From NCBI GenBank assembly GCA_007922195.1, contig ML681998.1, positions 12,504,070 through 12,568,069 of the forward strand: a stretch of DNA of 64,000 nucleotides. Reading direction: 5' to 3'. The position numbers and the translations under genes are program-made. A model generated the notes under the pieces. It was not told where the DNA came from and searched no databases. It was given only the letters and a program-made list of their open reading frames with translations. This document shows, piece by piece, positions 24,201 to 36,200 of the stretch; the stretch's first letter is position 1; every line of letters begins with the position of its first letter. The stretch is from Podocnemis expansa. Its lineage: Eukaryota > Chordata > Testudines > Podocnemididae.

Positions 24201-27200
24201 AGATCCCAGGTCAGTCCTCCAGGGGATCCCCTTCGGGGTACCTCATCCCTCCCTCACGCTGATCACTGATGCTTCAGAGAAGGGATGGGGAGCGCTGCTC
24301 AGTTTAAACCTGCGCACGCAGGGCTTATGGTCGAGAAAGGAGAAAGGACTCCACATCAATATCAAGGAGTTGAGGGCAATCCGCTTGGCTTGCATGGTCT
24401 TCCTCGAGAAGATAAAGGGACACACTGTGCAGGTCTTAACGGACAACTCAACCGCAATGTATTATATAAATCGCCAAGGTGGGGCCTGTTCCCCAGCCCT
24501 CTGCCAGGAGGCCATTCACCTTTGGGAGTTGGCAATACGCCATGGGTTTGTCCTGCTAGCTTCTCACTTACCGGGAGTCAGGAACAGCGAGGCAGACAAC
24601 CTCAGCAGGATCTTCTGGTCACAACACGAATGGTCCCTCCGTCCTCAGGAGGCACTCCAAATCTTCCGCAGGTGGGGCTTTCCCCGGGTCGATCTGTTCG
24701 CGACCCGCAAGAACCGCAAGTGTTACCTGTTTTGCGCCCTGCGGGGTCAGGACCCCGGGTCAATGACGGATGCCTTTCTGATGGACTGGTCCGGATCGTT
24801 AATGTACGCTTTTCCACTGGTTCCCCGACTTCTAAGGGTAATCCTGAAAATAGAGAGAGACAGAGCAGCAGTTATTCTGATTGCCCTGGCGTGGCCCCGG
24901 CAGTTTTGGTACAGCATGCTGATAGACCTGTCATGCTCACCCCCAATAGAGCTCCCACTCAGACCGGATCTTCTCACCCAAGACGGAGGCCGACTCCGCC
25001 ACCCGAACCTGAAGTCTCTGCATCTGATGGCGTGGAACCTGCATGGTTAACGGGGGATGAGAGGGCTTGCTCTTTTCAGGTTCAGGAGATCCTAATAGGC
25101 TCTAGGAAACCATCTACACGGACCTCTTATATTGCAAAGTGGAAACGTTTCTCGCTTTGGGCTCAGGCGCGTGATCTTGATCCAAGGTCGCTGCCAATAC
25201 AGGAGTTACTGGAATACCTCCTGTCCCTCAAGACACAGGGACTGTCCCTATCTTCACTACGGGTACATCTGGCGGCTATCTTGGCTTTTCATGACCCCGT
25301 GGGAAAGTCAGCTGTTTTCTCACACCCTATGGTGGTTAGATTTTTGAAAGGCATTGAAAGACTCTATCCCCCGGTTCGTCCGCCTACTCCCCAATGGGAC
25401 CTTAACTTAGTTTTGCATGGCCTGACAAAGCACCCATTTGAACCATTGGCATCATGTCCACTAATGATGCTCTCCTGGAAGGTCTCCTTCCTGGTGGCTA
25501 TTACCTCGGCGCGGAGAGTATCAGAGATTAAAGCACTCTCCTCAGAACCACCGTTCACAGTGTTCTACAAAGATAAAGTTCAGCTTAGGCCACACCCAGC
25601 CTTTTTACCTAAAATAGTTTCCCAGTTCCATATAAACCAGGACATTTGCTTACCTGTTTTCTACCCCAAGCCACATACCTCTGATGAACAACGGAGGTGG
25701 CATACCTTGGACGTTAGAAGGGCCCTGGCATTTTATATTGAGAGGACAAAGCCGTTCCACAAATCCTCACAGCTGTTTGTCGCAGTGGCGGACAGGATGA
25801 AGGGCCGGCCAGTTTCTTCTCAAAGAATTTTATCATGGATAGCTGACTGTATCAGAGCATGCTACAAGGAGGCAAAGCTCCCATTGCCTAGTGCAGTACA
25901 TGCGCACTCGACAAGAGCTATGGCCTCTACAACTGCCTTTCTTGCACAGGTTCCCCTACAGGAGATCTGCAGGGCAGCTACATGGTCCTCTGTGCATACG
26001 TTTACAGCACATTATGCCATTGTGCAACAGACCAGGGAGGATGCAGCCATCGGACGGGCAGTGCTGCAATCAGCCAGACCGTAACTCCGCCCACCATCCT
26101 GTCGGAAGCTTGGTAGTCACCTATAGTGGAATGGATGTGAGCAGCTGCTTGAAGAAGAAAGGGAAATTACTTACCTGTAATGACCGTTCTTCGAGATGCG
26201 CTGCTCACTTCCGTTCCACACCCGCCCTCCATCCCCGCTTCTGGAGTTAGCGGAAAGAAGGGACTGGGGGAGAGCGGGGCCAGCAGCGGCTGTTATACGA
26301 GGCGGTTTAGGCGCCACTCTAGGGGACTCCACTGCTGGCCCTACGGAGGCTAGGCTAGGGCAAAAACATTCTGGTGACCGTGCACTGGTGCGCACACACA
26401 CCTATAGTGGAATGGAAGTGAGCAGCGCATCTCGAAGAACGGTCATTACAGGCAAGTAATTTCCCTTTCTTGAAAACCGACATAGATTACAAGACTGATT
26501 TTTTTTTTTTCAAGAGCTACCTAAAAACTCTGCCAATTCAATGCTTAAACTTAAATTGCAGCAATTTCAGAGGCATGTTTCCTTGAAGTTCAGTGAATTC
26601 ATCCATTGCACAGTACTGTCTGAAATTTGTATTGGATAAAGCTGGTTTTGTAGCATGCATGTCCTTTTCAGTTCTAACACACTCAAATGTTACAGTGATG
26701 AACTTGGTGTAAATGCTTTCACCTCCATACTCTTGCATGCAGCAGTCACCCTATACCTATGTGCTTGTTAATGAATTGTGCCTTAAAAGATGATGATGAT
26801 CTTAACCACATTAATCTGTTTTACGTAGATTGAGGCTATAGAATTTTCAGTGGGGAGGAGAAAAGAACTCATAGTTAATGCTATTAGAAACTGTCTCTCT
26901 CTCTCTCTCTTTCTTTCAACTAAATCACTGCATCTCAGTTCAGAACCGGTTAAATTTGTTGTCATGCAAAAACAACAAACTTACAAAAAAGAATTTCTTC
27001 AGGTTTTAGGACTTGAGACTAGACTTTAGAATGAGTTCTTGTCCACATTGAAAAAAAAAAAAAAGTTGACATCAGATATGTCAATTTACAGCCACAGCTA
27101 GATGTCCATGCTGCTCTCCCTGGGTAGGTAGAGTGCATCCTCACTAGACTCATTCCCTTCCACTGTCCTAAGGGGAGGTGTGGGGAGCTGAGAGCCCTAT

Positions 27201-30200
27201 CTTTCAGTTCCCAGCCTGAGCTCAGAGGCTCCCAGATTCCCTCTGGGTTGTGCCACCCCACCCCCAAGGCAGCTAAACAGTGAAATTGCCAAGAATGACA
27301 GCCCCTCCACTACTGTAAGGGGATGCAGCGTCTACACTGATGCTGCATCACCATAGCTATGCCAATGAAAGCCCTACACCTCTCATCAGGGTGATTTTAT
27401 TCTGTCCAAAAAAATGACAGTTTTGTTAACAGGGTATGTGATTGCAGTGCATGCAGTTGCACTGTTTTGGTGACAAGAGCTGATGTTTGTCAACAAAACG
27501 CTAGTGTAGAGCAAGCTTGAGTCAGTAGACAAAGCCTTTTTTCTCTTTGTCTTTTTAAAACAACTTAAGTATGGTTGCACTCCAGATAGTTCAATGAAAT
27601 TTTGACCTTTTAAAAAATATTTAACTTTTTTTGTGTTTTCTCTCTGTGTGGCTATGTTAAGCAGAGACTTTCTCTCTGTCAGCCATCTGCTCTTGCTTTG
27701 CTCATTCAATTAGGCTCGGCCTTTTCTAATAAGCCTCTTCTATGTGAGCCCTTGTCTATACTTGGGCAGCTTTTCAGTGGCAGTCGACAGTCATTTATAC
27801 AAGGCGCATACAATGCCTTTCGTAAATGATGGTGACTTCCTAAGCCACTCCTACACACTAGGGAGAACCAACCGCAAATCCCTTGCAGTCAGCTTTTCCC
27901 TGCGCCGACTTCTGGGAGTGCCACAGCAAGTTCATGCTTGCCGCTCAGTGCTCCTGGAATGCCGCTGTCAGTGAAGATATGCCCTTAGTTAAATACAGAA
28001 GTTGTATTTATACAATGCTAAAATTATACTAGTTAAAATTTCAGATTTCCATAGTATTAATGACTTGGTTATGCAGCACACTGTGTTTTTTATGGTATTG
28101 TAAGTGTATTATGTTAAATTACATATTTAAGAAGGATAAACTTGAGCAAGAGATGCATGGGTAACTTTCATATGGAAATCATAATTTTTTCATTTCCTGC
28201 CTCTGATTGTTTTAATTAATAATGTAAAACTCCATTAATTTAGGATGTTGATTTACAGATTTGCATTTAGTTTTGTAGTTCTTAGATCATGGAGGGAGGA
28301 GGCAAAAGAGGAGAATAAGACACACTTGTATGTTCAACCAGTGAACATTTGTCTGTGATCCACTTTAAAAAATATTTTAGTAAATTAATAAAATCTAAGA
28401 TAACAAAAATGTTTCCACAATTTCAGAACATTTCTGTGCAGCATTGTGAACCCAAGTATGAAATTACAGTGAAACTAATTTCAAGCAATGTCCCTGGGAA
28501 TGTTCTACCTTACATAAGCTTGTGTCCCTGTGTTGCTGATCAGAGAACCTTGGTAATAGTGTCCATTAGGGCCACACATGCACTGTCTGTCTACCTGCTG
28601 TGCCACAAGGCGAGCCAGTGCATGTGGGCTGACCCCAGTAATTTCCTTCTCGATTTGCCTTGGGCTAGAGATATTGCTGCTCTCAGTCCTTTATGACTAT
28701 TAGAAATGCAGATTGAAGTATAATTAGTCAGTCTCCTACTTCTTAGTTGTAGCTTTCTTTCCTTTCTTTCACTTTTCTTCTTTGCTTATTTTGCCTCTTA
28801 AAAAATCAAAAGGGGGATGCTTTACTTTCTTTCCTGCTTTTTGCCTTATTTGGGTGCTCTTCCCTCAATGGGAATATGTCTGGTTCACTGGGCTTCAAGA
28901 AGTGCCTCTCTTGTAAAGAGATCTCTTAAGTGGGTCTCAGACTGTATCATTATTTCCAGGTTTGCAACATGACTCCTCTTTCTGTTCATGCACACTCTGC
29001 AAGGTCAGTCTTCTCCTTTGTTGCCTTCAAGAGCATCCATGGTGGAGCAGTGATGTTTCTCAGAACACTATGGCTATGTCTACACGTAAAATCTTTGTTC
29101 ACAGTTGATTAGTCCAAACTAAGTGCATTTTTTTTCAGTTAGAACTTAGTAAGTTTGACCTAGCAGGTCTACATTGGGCTCGTTTGAACTAAATATGCAA
29201 ATTAGTTCAAACTAAGCAGTTAGTTCAAACTGAGGCAGGTGGGGGAGGTCAACACCAAAAGAAAATGCAGGGAGGTAGATACAATAGAATTGAAAATCAA
29301 AATGGGAAAGTAGGGCAATCAGCCGGGTATCTTAGGTGCCTATACACAAATGCAAGGAGCCTGGGAAACAAGCAGGAGGAATTGGTAGTACTGGCGCAGA
29401 TAAAGAACTATGACATGATTGGGGTAACAGAGACGTGGTGGGATAGTTTGCATGACTGGAGCTCTGCAATAGATGGGTATAAACTGTTCAGGAAGGACAG
29501 GCAGGGAAGGAAAGGGGGAGGAGTAGCACTATATGTAAAGGAGATCTATGACTGCTCAGAGATTCATTATGAAAGTGGAAACAAGCCAGTTGAAAGTCTG
29601 TGGGTTAAGTTTAGAGGGGAGAGCAACAAGGGGGATGTTGTGGTAGGTGTCTGCTATAGACCACCAGATCAGAAGGAGGAGGTGGATGAGGCATTCTGTG
29701 GACAACTGACAGAAGTTTCTAGAGCACTGGCCCTGGTTCTCATGGGGGATTTCAATTACCCTGACATCTGCTGGAAGGCCAATACAGCAATGCACAGGCA
29801 ATCCGGGAAGTTTCTGGAGAGTGTTGAGGACAACTTCCTGGTACAAATGCTGGAGCAACCAACTAGGGGCCTTGTACGTCTCGATCTGCTGCTCACAAAT
29901 AGAGAAGAATTTATCAGGGAAGTAGAACTGAATGGCAACCTGGGTAGCAGTGACCATGAAATGATTGAGTTCAAGTTGATGATTAAAGGAAAGAAGCAAA
30001 ACACAGACCCTGGACTTCAGAAAAGCAGATTTTGTCTCCCTCAGGGAACTGATGGGCAGGATCCCTTGGGAGGCTGATCTGAAGGGGAAAGGTGTCCAAG
30101 AGAATTGGGTGCATTTTAAAGAAACCCTGCTAAGGGCACAGAAAGATACAGTTCCGATAAGGAGAAAGCACAGCAAATGTGGAAGGTGCCCACTGTGGCT

Positions 30201-33200
30201 TAACAGAGAGCTCTGCACTGAGCTGAAGCATAAAAAGGACGCTTACAGGAAGTGGAAGCTAGGACAGATGACTAAGGAGGCGTATAAAGACATTGCTCGA
30301 GACTGCAGGGATAAAATCAGAAAGGCCAAAGGACAAATGGAGTTGCGACTAGCAAGGGATGTGAAGGATAACAGGAAGGGGTTCTACAAGTATATCAATA
30401 ACAAGAAGAGGATCAGGGATGGTGTAGGTCCCTTACTGAATGGGGCAGGCATCCTCGTGACAGAGGATGAGGAAAAAGCTGAAGTGCTCAATGCTTTTTT
30501 TACTTCAATTTTCACAAGCAGGGTCAGCTCCCAGCCCACTACACTAGGTACGGTAGACTGGGGAGAAGAAGAGAGGCCCTTGGTGATGGAAGGTCAGGTT
30601 AGCGACTACTTAAAGAAACTAGATGTGCACAAGTCCATGGGGCCGGATGAACTGCATCCGAGGGTGCTGAGGGAGCTGGCTGATGAGATAGCAGTACCAT
30701 TGGCCATTATCTTTGAAAACTCATGGCGAACGGGGGAGGTGCCAGAGGACTGGAAAAAAGCAAATATAGTACCTATCTTCAAGAAAGGCAAAAAGGAGGA
30801 TCCAGGGAATTACAGACCTGTCAGCCTCACCTCAATCCCTGGAAAAATCATGGAGCAGCTTCTCAAAGAATCCATCCTGAAACACTTGGAGGAAAATAGA
30901 GTAATCAGGAACAGTCAGCATGGATTCACCAAGGGTAAATCATGCCTGACCAACCTCATCGCCTTCTGTGATGAGATGACTGGATTTGTGGATGCGGGAA
31001 GAGCCGTTGATGTGATATACCTTGACTTTAGCAAGGCTTTTGATGCAGTTTCCCACGGCATTCTCATTGGCAAATTAAGGAAGTATGGGTTAGATGCGTG
31101 GACTGTAAGGTGGATAGAAAACTGGCTAGATCAACGGTTTCAGCGTGTAGGAATCAATGGCTCCATGTCAAGTTGGCAGGCAGTAACGAGTGGCGTGCCC
31201 CAGGGGTCGGTCCTGGGGCCAGTTCTGTTCAATGTTTTCATTAATGAACTGGATGATGGGATAGATTGCACACTTAGTAAGTTTGCGGATGATACCAAAC
31301 TGGGGGGAACGGCAGACACCCTGGAGGGCAGGGACAGGATTCAGGGAGACCTAGACAAATTGGAGCAGTGGGCCAAGAGGAATCTCATGAGGTTCAACAA
31401 GGACAAGTGTAAAATCCTGCACTTGGGACGAAAAAACCCCATGTACTGCTACAGGCTGGGGAGTGATCAGCTAAATAGCAGCACTGGAGAGAAGGACCTG
31501 GGAGTCATGGTGGATGGGAAGCTGGATATGAGTCAGCAGTGTGCTCTTGCTGCCAGAAAGGCCGATGGCATACTGGGCTGCATCAGAAGAAGTGTTTCCA
31601 GCAGATCGAGGGATGTGATCATTCCCCTCTATTCTGCACTAGTGAAGCCACATCTGGAATACTGTGTCCAGTTTTGGGCTCCCCACTACAAAAAGGACAT
31701 GGACAAATTAGAGAGAGTCCAGAGGAGGGCAACAAAAATGATCAAAGGGCTGGAGCACAAGCCCTATGAAGAAAGACTGAAGGAACTAGGCTTATTTAGC
31801 CTGCAGAAGAGAAGATTGAGGGGGGATTTGACTACTTGAAGGGCTGCTCCAAGGAGGATGGAGCTCGACTGTTCTCGGTGGTAACAGGGCAGAACGAGAA
31901 GCAATGGTTTCAAGTTACAGCTGGGGTGGTCCAGGCTGGATATTAGGAGAAACTTTCTTTCTAGGCGAGTGGTGAAGCATTGGAATAAGCTGCCTAGGGA
32001 GGTGGTGGAATCTCCATCTCTGGAGGTGTTCAAGGCCCAGCTGGACAAAACCCTGACTGGGATGATCTAATGGGAGTGGTCCTGCTTTTTTTGGCAGGGG
32101 GTTGGACTAGATGACCTCGTGGGGTCCCTTCCAAACCCTATGGTTCTATGATTCTATGATAAGCAGTTAGTTTGAACTAACTAAACTTTTTTTAGTTTAA
32201 ATTAGGCAAAGCCTAGTATAGAAAGGGTTCAAATTAGTTCAAATTAAGGCTCCTGAATTTGAACTAATTTACTGGTGTAGACATAGCCTTTGCGATTACT
32301 TGGGAACTTCACCTCTAATTCCATCTTTGGTGTCATGGTGCTATTGTGTAACCAACAAGATTCCAAAGTCCCAGCCTTCCCAAAGGGGTACTGGTCAGGA
32401 ATCGCCCACTGTGGAGCATCCACAGAGATGCTACTCAAAAGAAGAAGTTAGTTAGTTTGTGCAATAAAAGGTTCTTTGAAATGTGTAACCCTGCAGTTTT
32501 ACTACAAGCTTCTCTTTTTACTGTGGTAAAAAAGGAATTGGGGGGAGGGGTGAGTTAGCCTGGCAGTGCTGTATAACTTCATGGTGCAGTAGGAAGCAAG
32601 CCAGTGCTTGTTCAGGCCTAAAACCACTTTTACCAAAGTTCTCTGAGCAGCAGCTCGGGGATGCAAGCACACCTAGAGTGGACCACCCAGAGGGGGACAC
32701 ATCTAAAGCATAAAACAAAAAAAAAAAAAAAAAGTAACTTGACTGTTAAAGCTGAGAGAAATGCTAAATAATAAGAGCTCATGTGAACATTTTCTTTAAA
32801 TTCTTTTTATTTAATATGGATTACTTCTTAAAATGGAAGTTGTGGGTGCTCAACTTTGCTCAGAATTAAGCTCATAATTATTCATAGAATCTAGGTAGTT
32901 TAAAATCTGATTTTCCTTCTTTTACAGATTGGGTCATCATCACTTCATTGTACCATAGATGAGAAGAGGCTAGCGGGGTATTGTCAAGCTTGTGGAGTTC
33001 TTACATCATCTCCTAATAGCACATCACAGCAGTCAACTCCTTATAGTCAAATCCATCGCTGTATGAGGTGTGGCAACTATCAGGTAAAATAGTGGAAAAG
33101 CACTTGGGAGTCTTACAACTGCATGTTGAATGTGTGGATAAAATGTCCTGGTTTGCAGATAATCAAAAAAGCTCTAATCAATTCCTATCTAAAGTTTCTC

Positions 33201-36200
33201 AGGATAACTGTAACATTCCATGGAGCCCTTGTTATCTAGGAATTAGCGGGATGTGGCAGTCAAACTTTTGAGTTTCCCAGTTTTTCTAATGACTCACTGA
33301 GTGACTTTAGAGAAATAATTTAACCTCCTAATGTGCTTTGGTTTTCTGCTCTGTAAATTGGCTACAAAATCTGCCTCATAAAGGTGGTGTGAGATTTAAA
33401 GAACAATCTGTAAACGCTTTTCAAGGTCTTGTACAAGTGCAAGTTTGTGCATGGCGGGTGTGAGTGTGAGAGAGGGAGCTTAGTTTGATCAGTTGCATTC
33501 GATAGCCTCTTCTATTAATGTCTAAATAGAGAAGTATCTTTTGATAGAATGTTTAACTGTTTTTGTTCTAGGAGTTAGTGAAGATTTTCCTTGAAGATAA
33601 TCTAACTCTCAGTTTACCAGTTCAATTCAGACAATCAGTGCTGAGAGAGCTCTTCCAGAAAGCACAGCAAGGGTGAGTAGTTAGCATTAGGAACAGCATA
33701 ACAGTAATGTCCTAGAGAAATGGCTTTCAAACTTTTTTTTTTTCTTGGGACCCAGTTAAAAAAATGCCCATGACCTGACATGTACATCTGTGAACAATGC
33801 ATTCCAGTCATTTGGTGGTGGCAGCAGAGGGTGCCATGACCCAGTATCTGTGGGTCTGTGACCCAGTACTGGGTTGTGACCCTAAGTTTGAAAATCACTG
33901 CCATAGAACACCATTCATGAACTGGGACCAGATTGAACCAGATGTTGTACAAACACAGAACAAAAATTTGGTCCAGTCCCAGAGACCTCGCAGTCAACTT
34001 CAATGGTGAAACTTGCATTGAAGCTAGAAAGCAATTTTCTGTTGTTTAATGCTTTCCATGGAAACTGCCTGAAGAATTCAGACACAAGTAATAAGTTTGA
34101 GGAAGATCACCTTTGTGATGAGACAAAACTGAGCATTCAGAAGAATCAAATGTATGAATGTATCTAACTACTGTCCAGCACTGACTCAGCTTCTTATCCA
34201 CGTTACTCTTTTTTCTATAAAAACATCTGTGAAATCTTTTAAACTTAACTAAGCTGTAATACCCTTTTAAGAAATTTTCCAGAACTGCTGTTCAGATAAA
34301 CCATATGAAGTTCATGAAAGTAGAGTAGATACAAGTCCTCTTAAGAATGCTAGAAGGGGCCCTGATCCAGGACCAAAACCCCCTAAGCATTACAGATAAA
34401 TTTTTAAGTACTCTCATGTAAACATGCTCCAAACACTGTTAGACAACACAGTGCTTAAATGTTGATGGTCATATGGAGTCCTGTCTAGACCAATGGTTCC
34501 CAACCTTTTCTCTGCCGCGGCACGCCTTGATACCTTCAAATTTTTGGGGGCACAACACCATTAAAAATTCAGAATATTCAAGTTAACTTAAATTATTTAT
34601 GAATATTCATGAACTATGGCACAGTGTTTTGGAAATGCAGCTATGTGGGGTAGTAGGGGTAGCAGAACAGGGGTGGCAAAACACAGGAGGTCAGGAGTTC
34701 TGTGCAAAGCAGAGCAGGGCAGGGGTGGCAAAAGAGGACAAGGGCAGCCATGTGGGGAATAGCACAAGGGTGGCAAGAGAGGAGACAGGAAGGGAGAACA
34801 GGAGTGGCTTTGTGGGGGGGCAGGGGGGAACCTGGGGAGTGGGAAGGTAGGGCAGGGGAGCATGACGCAGCACCCACTTCCCTCTTCTCCACAGTGGTTC
34901 CCTGCCACCCAGGGCAAATCCTCACCCCATTGCTGCTCTCTCCCACCCCAGTGGGTCCTGTCCTCCCCTCCCTCAGCCCCCTGCTGCCTGTGATGGACCC
35001 TCCAGCCCCCAGCTACACCCCCACATACACAGCCACCCCACAAGCCCAGCTACACACGCAGCTCCCCACCCCCCCAGCACTTACCTGGGCTGTTTGCAGG
35101 CTGGCTGATAGGAACTGCTCCACCCTGCGGGGGGACAGTTCACACACTCTGGGCCTCTCCGGTAGCAATCTGCTGGCTGGGTTAAGGTGGAGTGGGGTTT
35201 AAGGTGGAGCCACCAGAACTCTGTGTTCCAGCTGTTCCTCCTATTTTTAGGGGGACCCCTGTAACTCCACCCTTGGGTGCCTTCCTCTATTTTTAGGGGG
35301 GCCAGAAGGCTGCCTGCCTAAAAATAGTGGGCCCCTGGAACTGTGTTATGGTGTCTTCCCCCTTACTTCAACCCCTCCCTTTTCCCAGCCCTGCACAGCC
35401 CATGTGGCTCACAGTGGCTGGGCTGAGCAGGGAGGGAACTTTAATTTCAGCTATCGGGGATGCTTGCAACACACTTTGGGTGTTGCCATGACACACTGAT
35501 TGGGAACCACTGGTCTAGACACCCTTTGTATGGCTGTTTAAAAGGGTCTGTAACCTTACTGTGTGGCTTTTTGTATTCATGCAGGGATGATGCTCTGGAT
35601 GACATCTGTTTCAAAATCTGTACATGCAACACTGTTTGTGATGTAATGCAGGGTCGAGCAATTGGCATTCAGTTTAACCAGCTATTTCTTAAACCCAGCA
35701 AAGAGAAAATAGACTTTCTTCTAGAGGTAAGACATGATAGCTGAAAAAAAAAAAATTAACCTTCATTTATAACACTGTAAAGTTTCAAAAAACTGAAAGG
35801 TTAGAGATGAAAATGTTTCTCTTTTTTGAGCTTACTCTGTGCATTTGACATTGTTCAGTATACAGTCATTGCCATTTCTGTGGCGACAGTTTCATTTCTT
35901 TGACTCAGAAGCAGGAGTACCCATTTCTCCAAACACTGTAGCAGTAAAGCTTTTCAAGTTTCCCAGTTTAATTAGCTGTTGCTCTGTTTTTCCTTCAGTA
36001 ATAAGTGTGTAACTTAATTTCTGATTGATGAAGAATTATCCTGGAAAATGTATAGATTTCAGAGGCTCCAGAAAGGGGAGCAGCAGCGTTCATAAGAAGG
36101 AATAGGCCGTTCTCCATAACTCCTTCACACAGCTGGGGAGGGAAGGAGCAGGCAGGAAGTGCTTTTGATTTTTCTCCTTGTCCTTCAGTGGAACAAATGT

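Larger units (their letters stand above)
20559..26471 (+). mobile_element. Full-structure DIRS-type tyrosine-recombinase retrotransposon
   Basis: 5.9 kb in INTS8 intron 7, in gene orientation. The left terminal repeat (20559 to about 20752) is an inverted copy of the right one (about 26249-26471), with only about six differences over roughly 180 bases, so the insertion is fairly recent. The right end is longer by about 27 bases. Just before the right repeat lies an internal complementary region. Order: gag-like frame, RT, RNase H, a Dam-methylase-like segment, then tyrosine recombinase. There is no target duplication, as expected for recombinase-mediated insertion. DIRS elements replicate through a circular DNA intermediate integrated by the recombinase. 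Confidence 0.9.
29072..32288. mobile_element. Small DNA transposon split by a CR1 insertion
   Basis: Perfect 14-bp inverted ends GGCTATGTCTACAC (29072) and GTGTAGACATAGCC (32275-32288). The interior is rich in TTAGTTCAAACTAA words on both sides. Without the CR1 the element would be only about 270 bp. No clear target duplication was seen, so the superfamily is not assigned. Confidence 0.65.
28465..32455 (+). mobile_element. Relic of a second DIRS-type element (nested host of other insertions)
   Basis: The left part (about 28465-29071) has an end-like segment AATGTCCCTGGGAATGTTCTA, then [16 protein letters not shown] from about 28878, which lines up with the gag start of the intact DIRS ([14 protein letters not shown]). 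The right part (32289 to about 32455) ends CACTGTGGAGCATCCACAGAGATGC-type sequence and AAAGAAGAAG, an inverted match to the left end. Most coding sequence is lost. A DNA transposon holding a CR1 separates the two parts. Confidence 0.45.

Noticed and set aside
23202..24269. 355-codon frame overlapping RT
   Set aside because: Shadow frame of the DIRS RT/RNase H. It contains no motif of its own, and the real frame shows the RT boxes.
20559..26471. Interpretation as a Gypsy or retrovirus-like LTR element
   Set aside because: The terminal repeats are inverted, and the integration enzyme is a tyrosine recombinase, with no protease or DDE integrase.
29556..30218. 220-codon minus-strand frame
   Set aside because: Antisense shadow of the CR1 ORF2.
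34597..35202. 148- and 166-codon frames
   Set aside because: They lie inside a non-autonomous hAT element with strong strand composition bias and show no domain.
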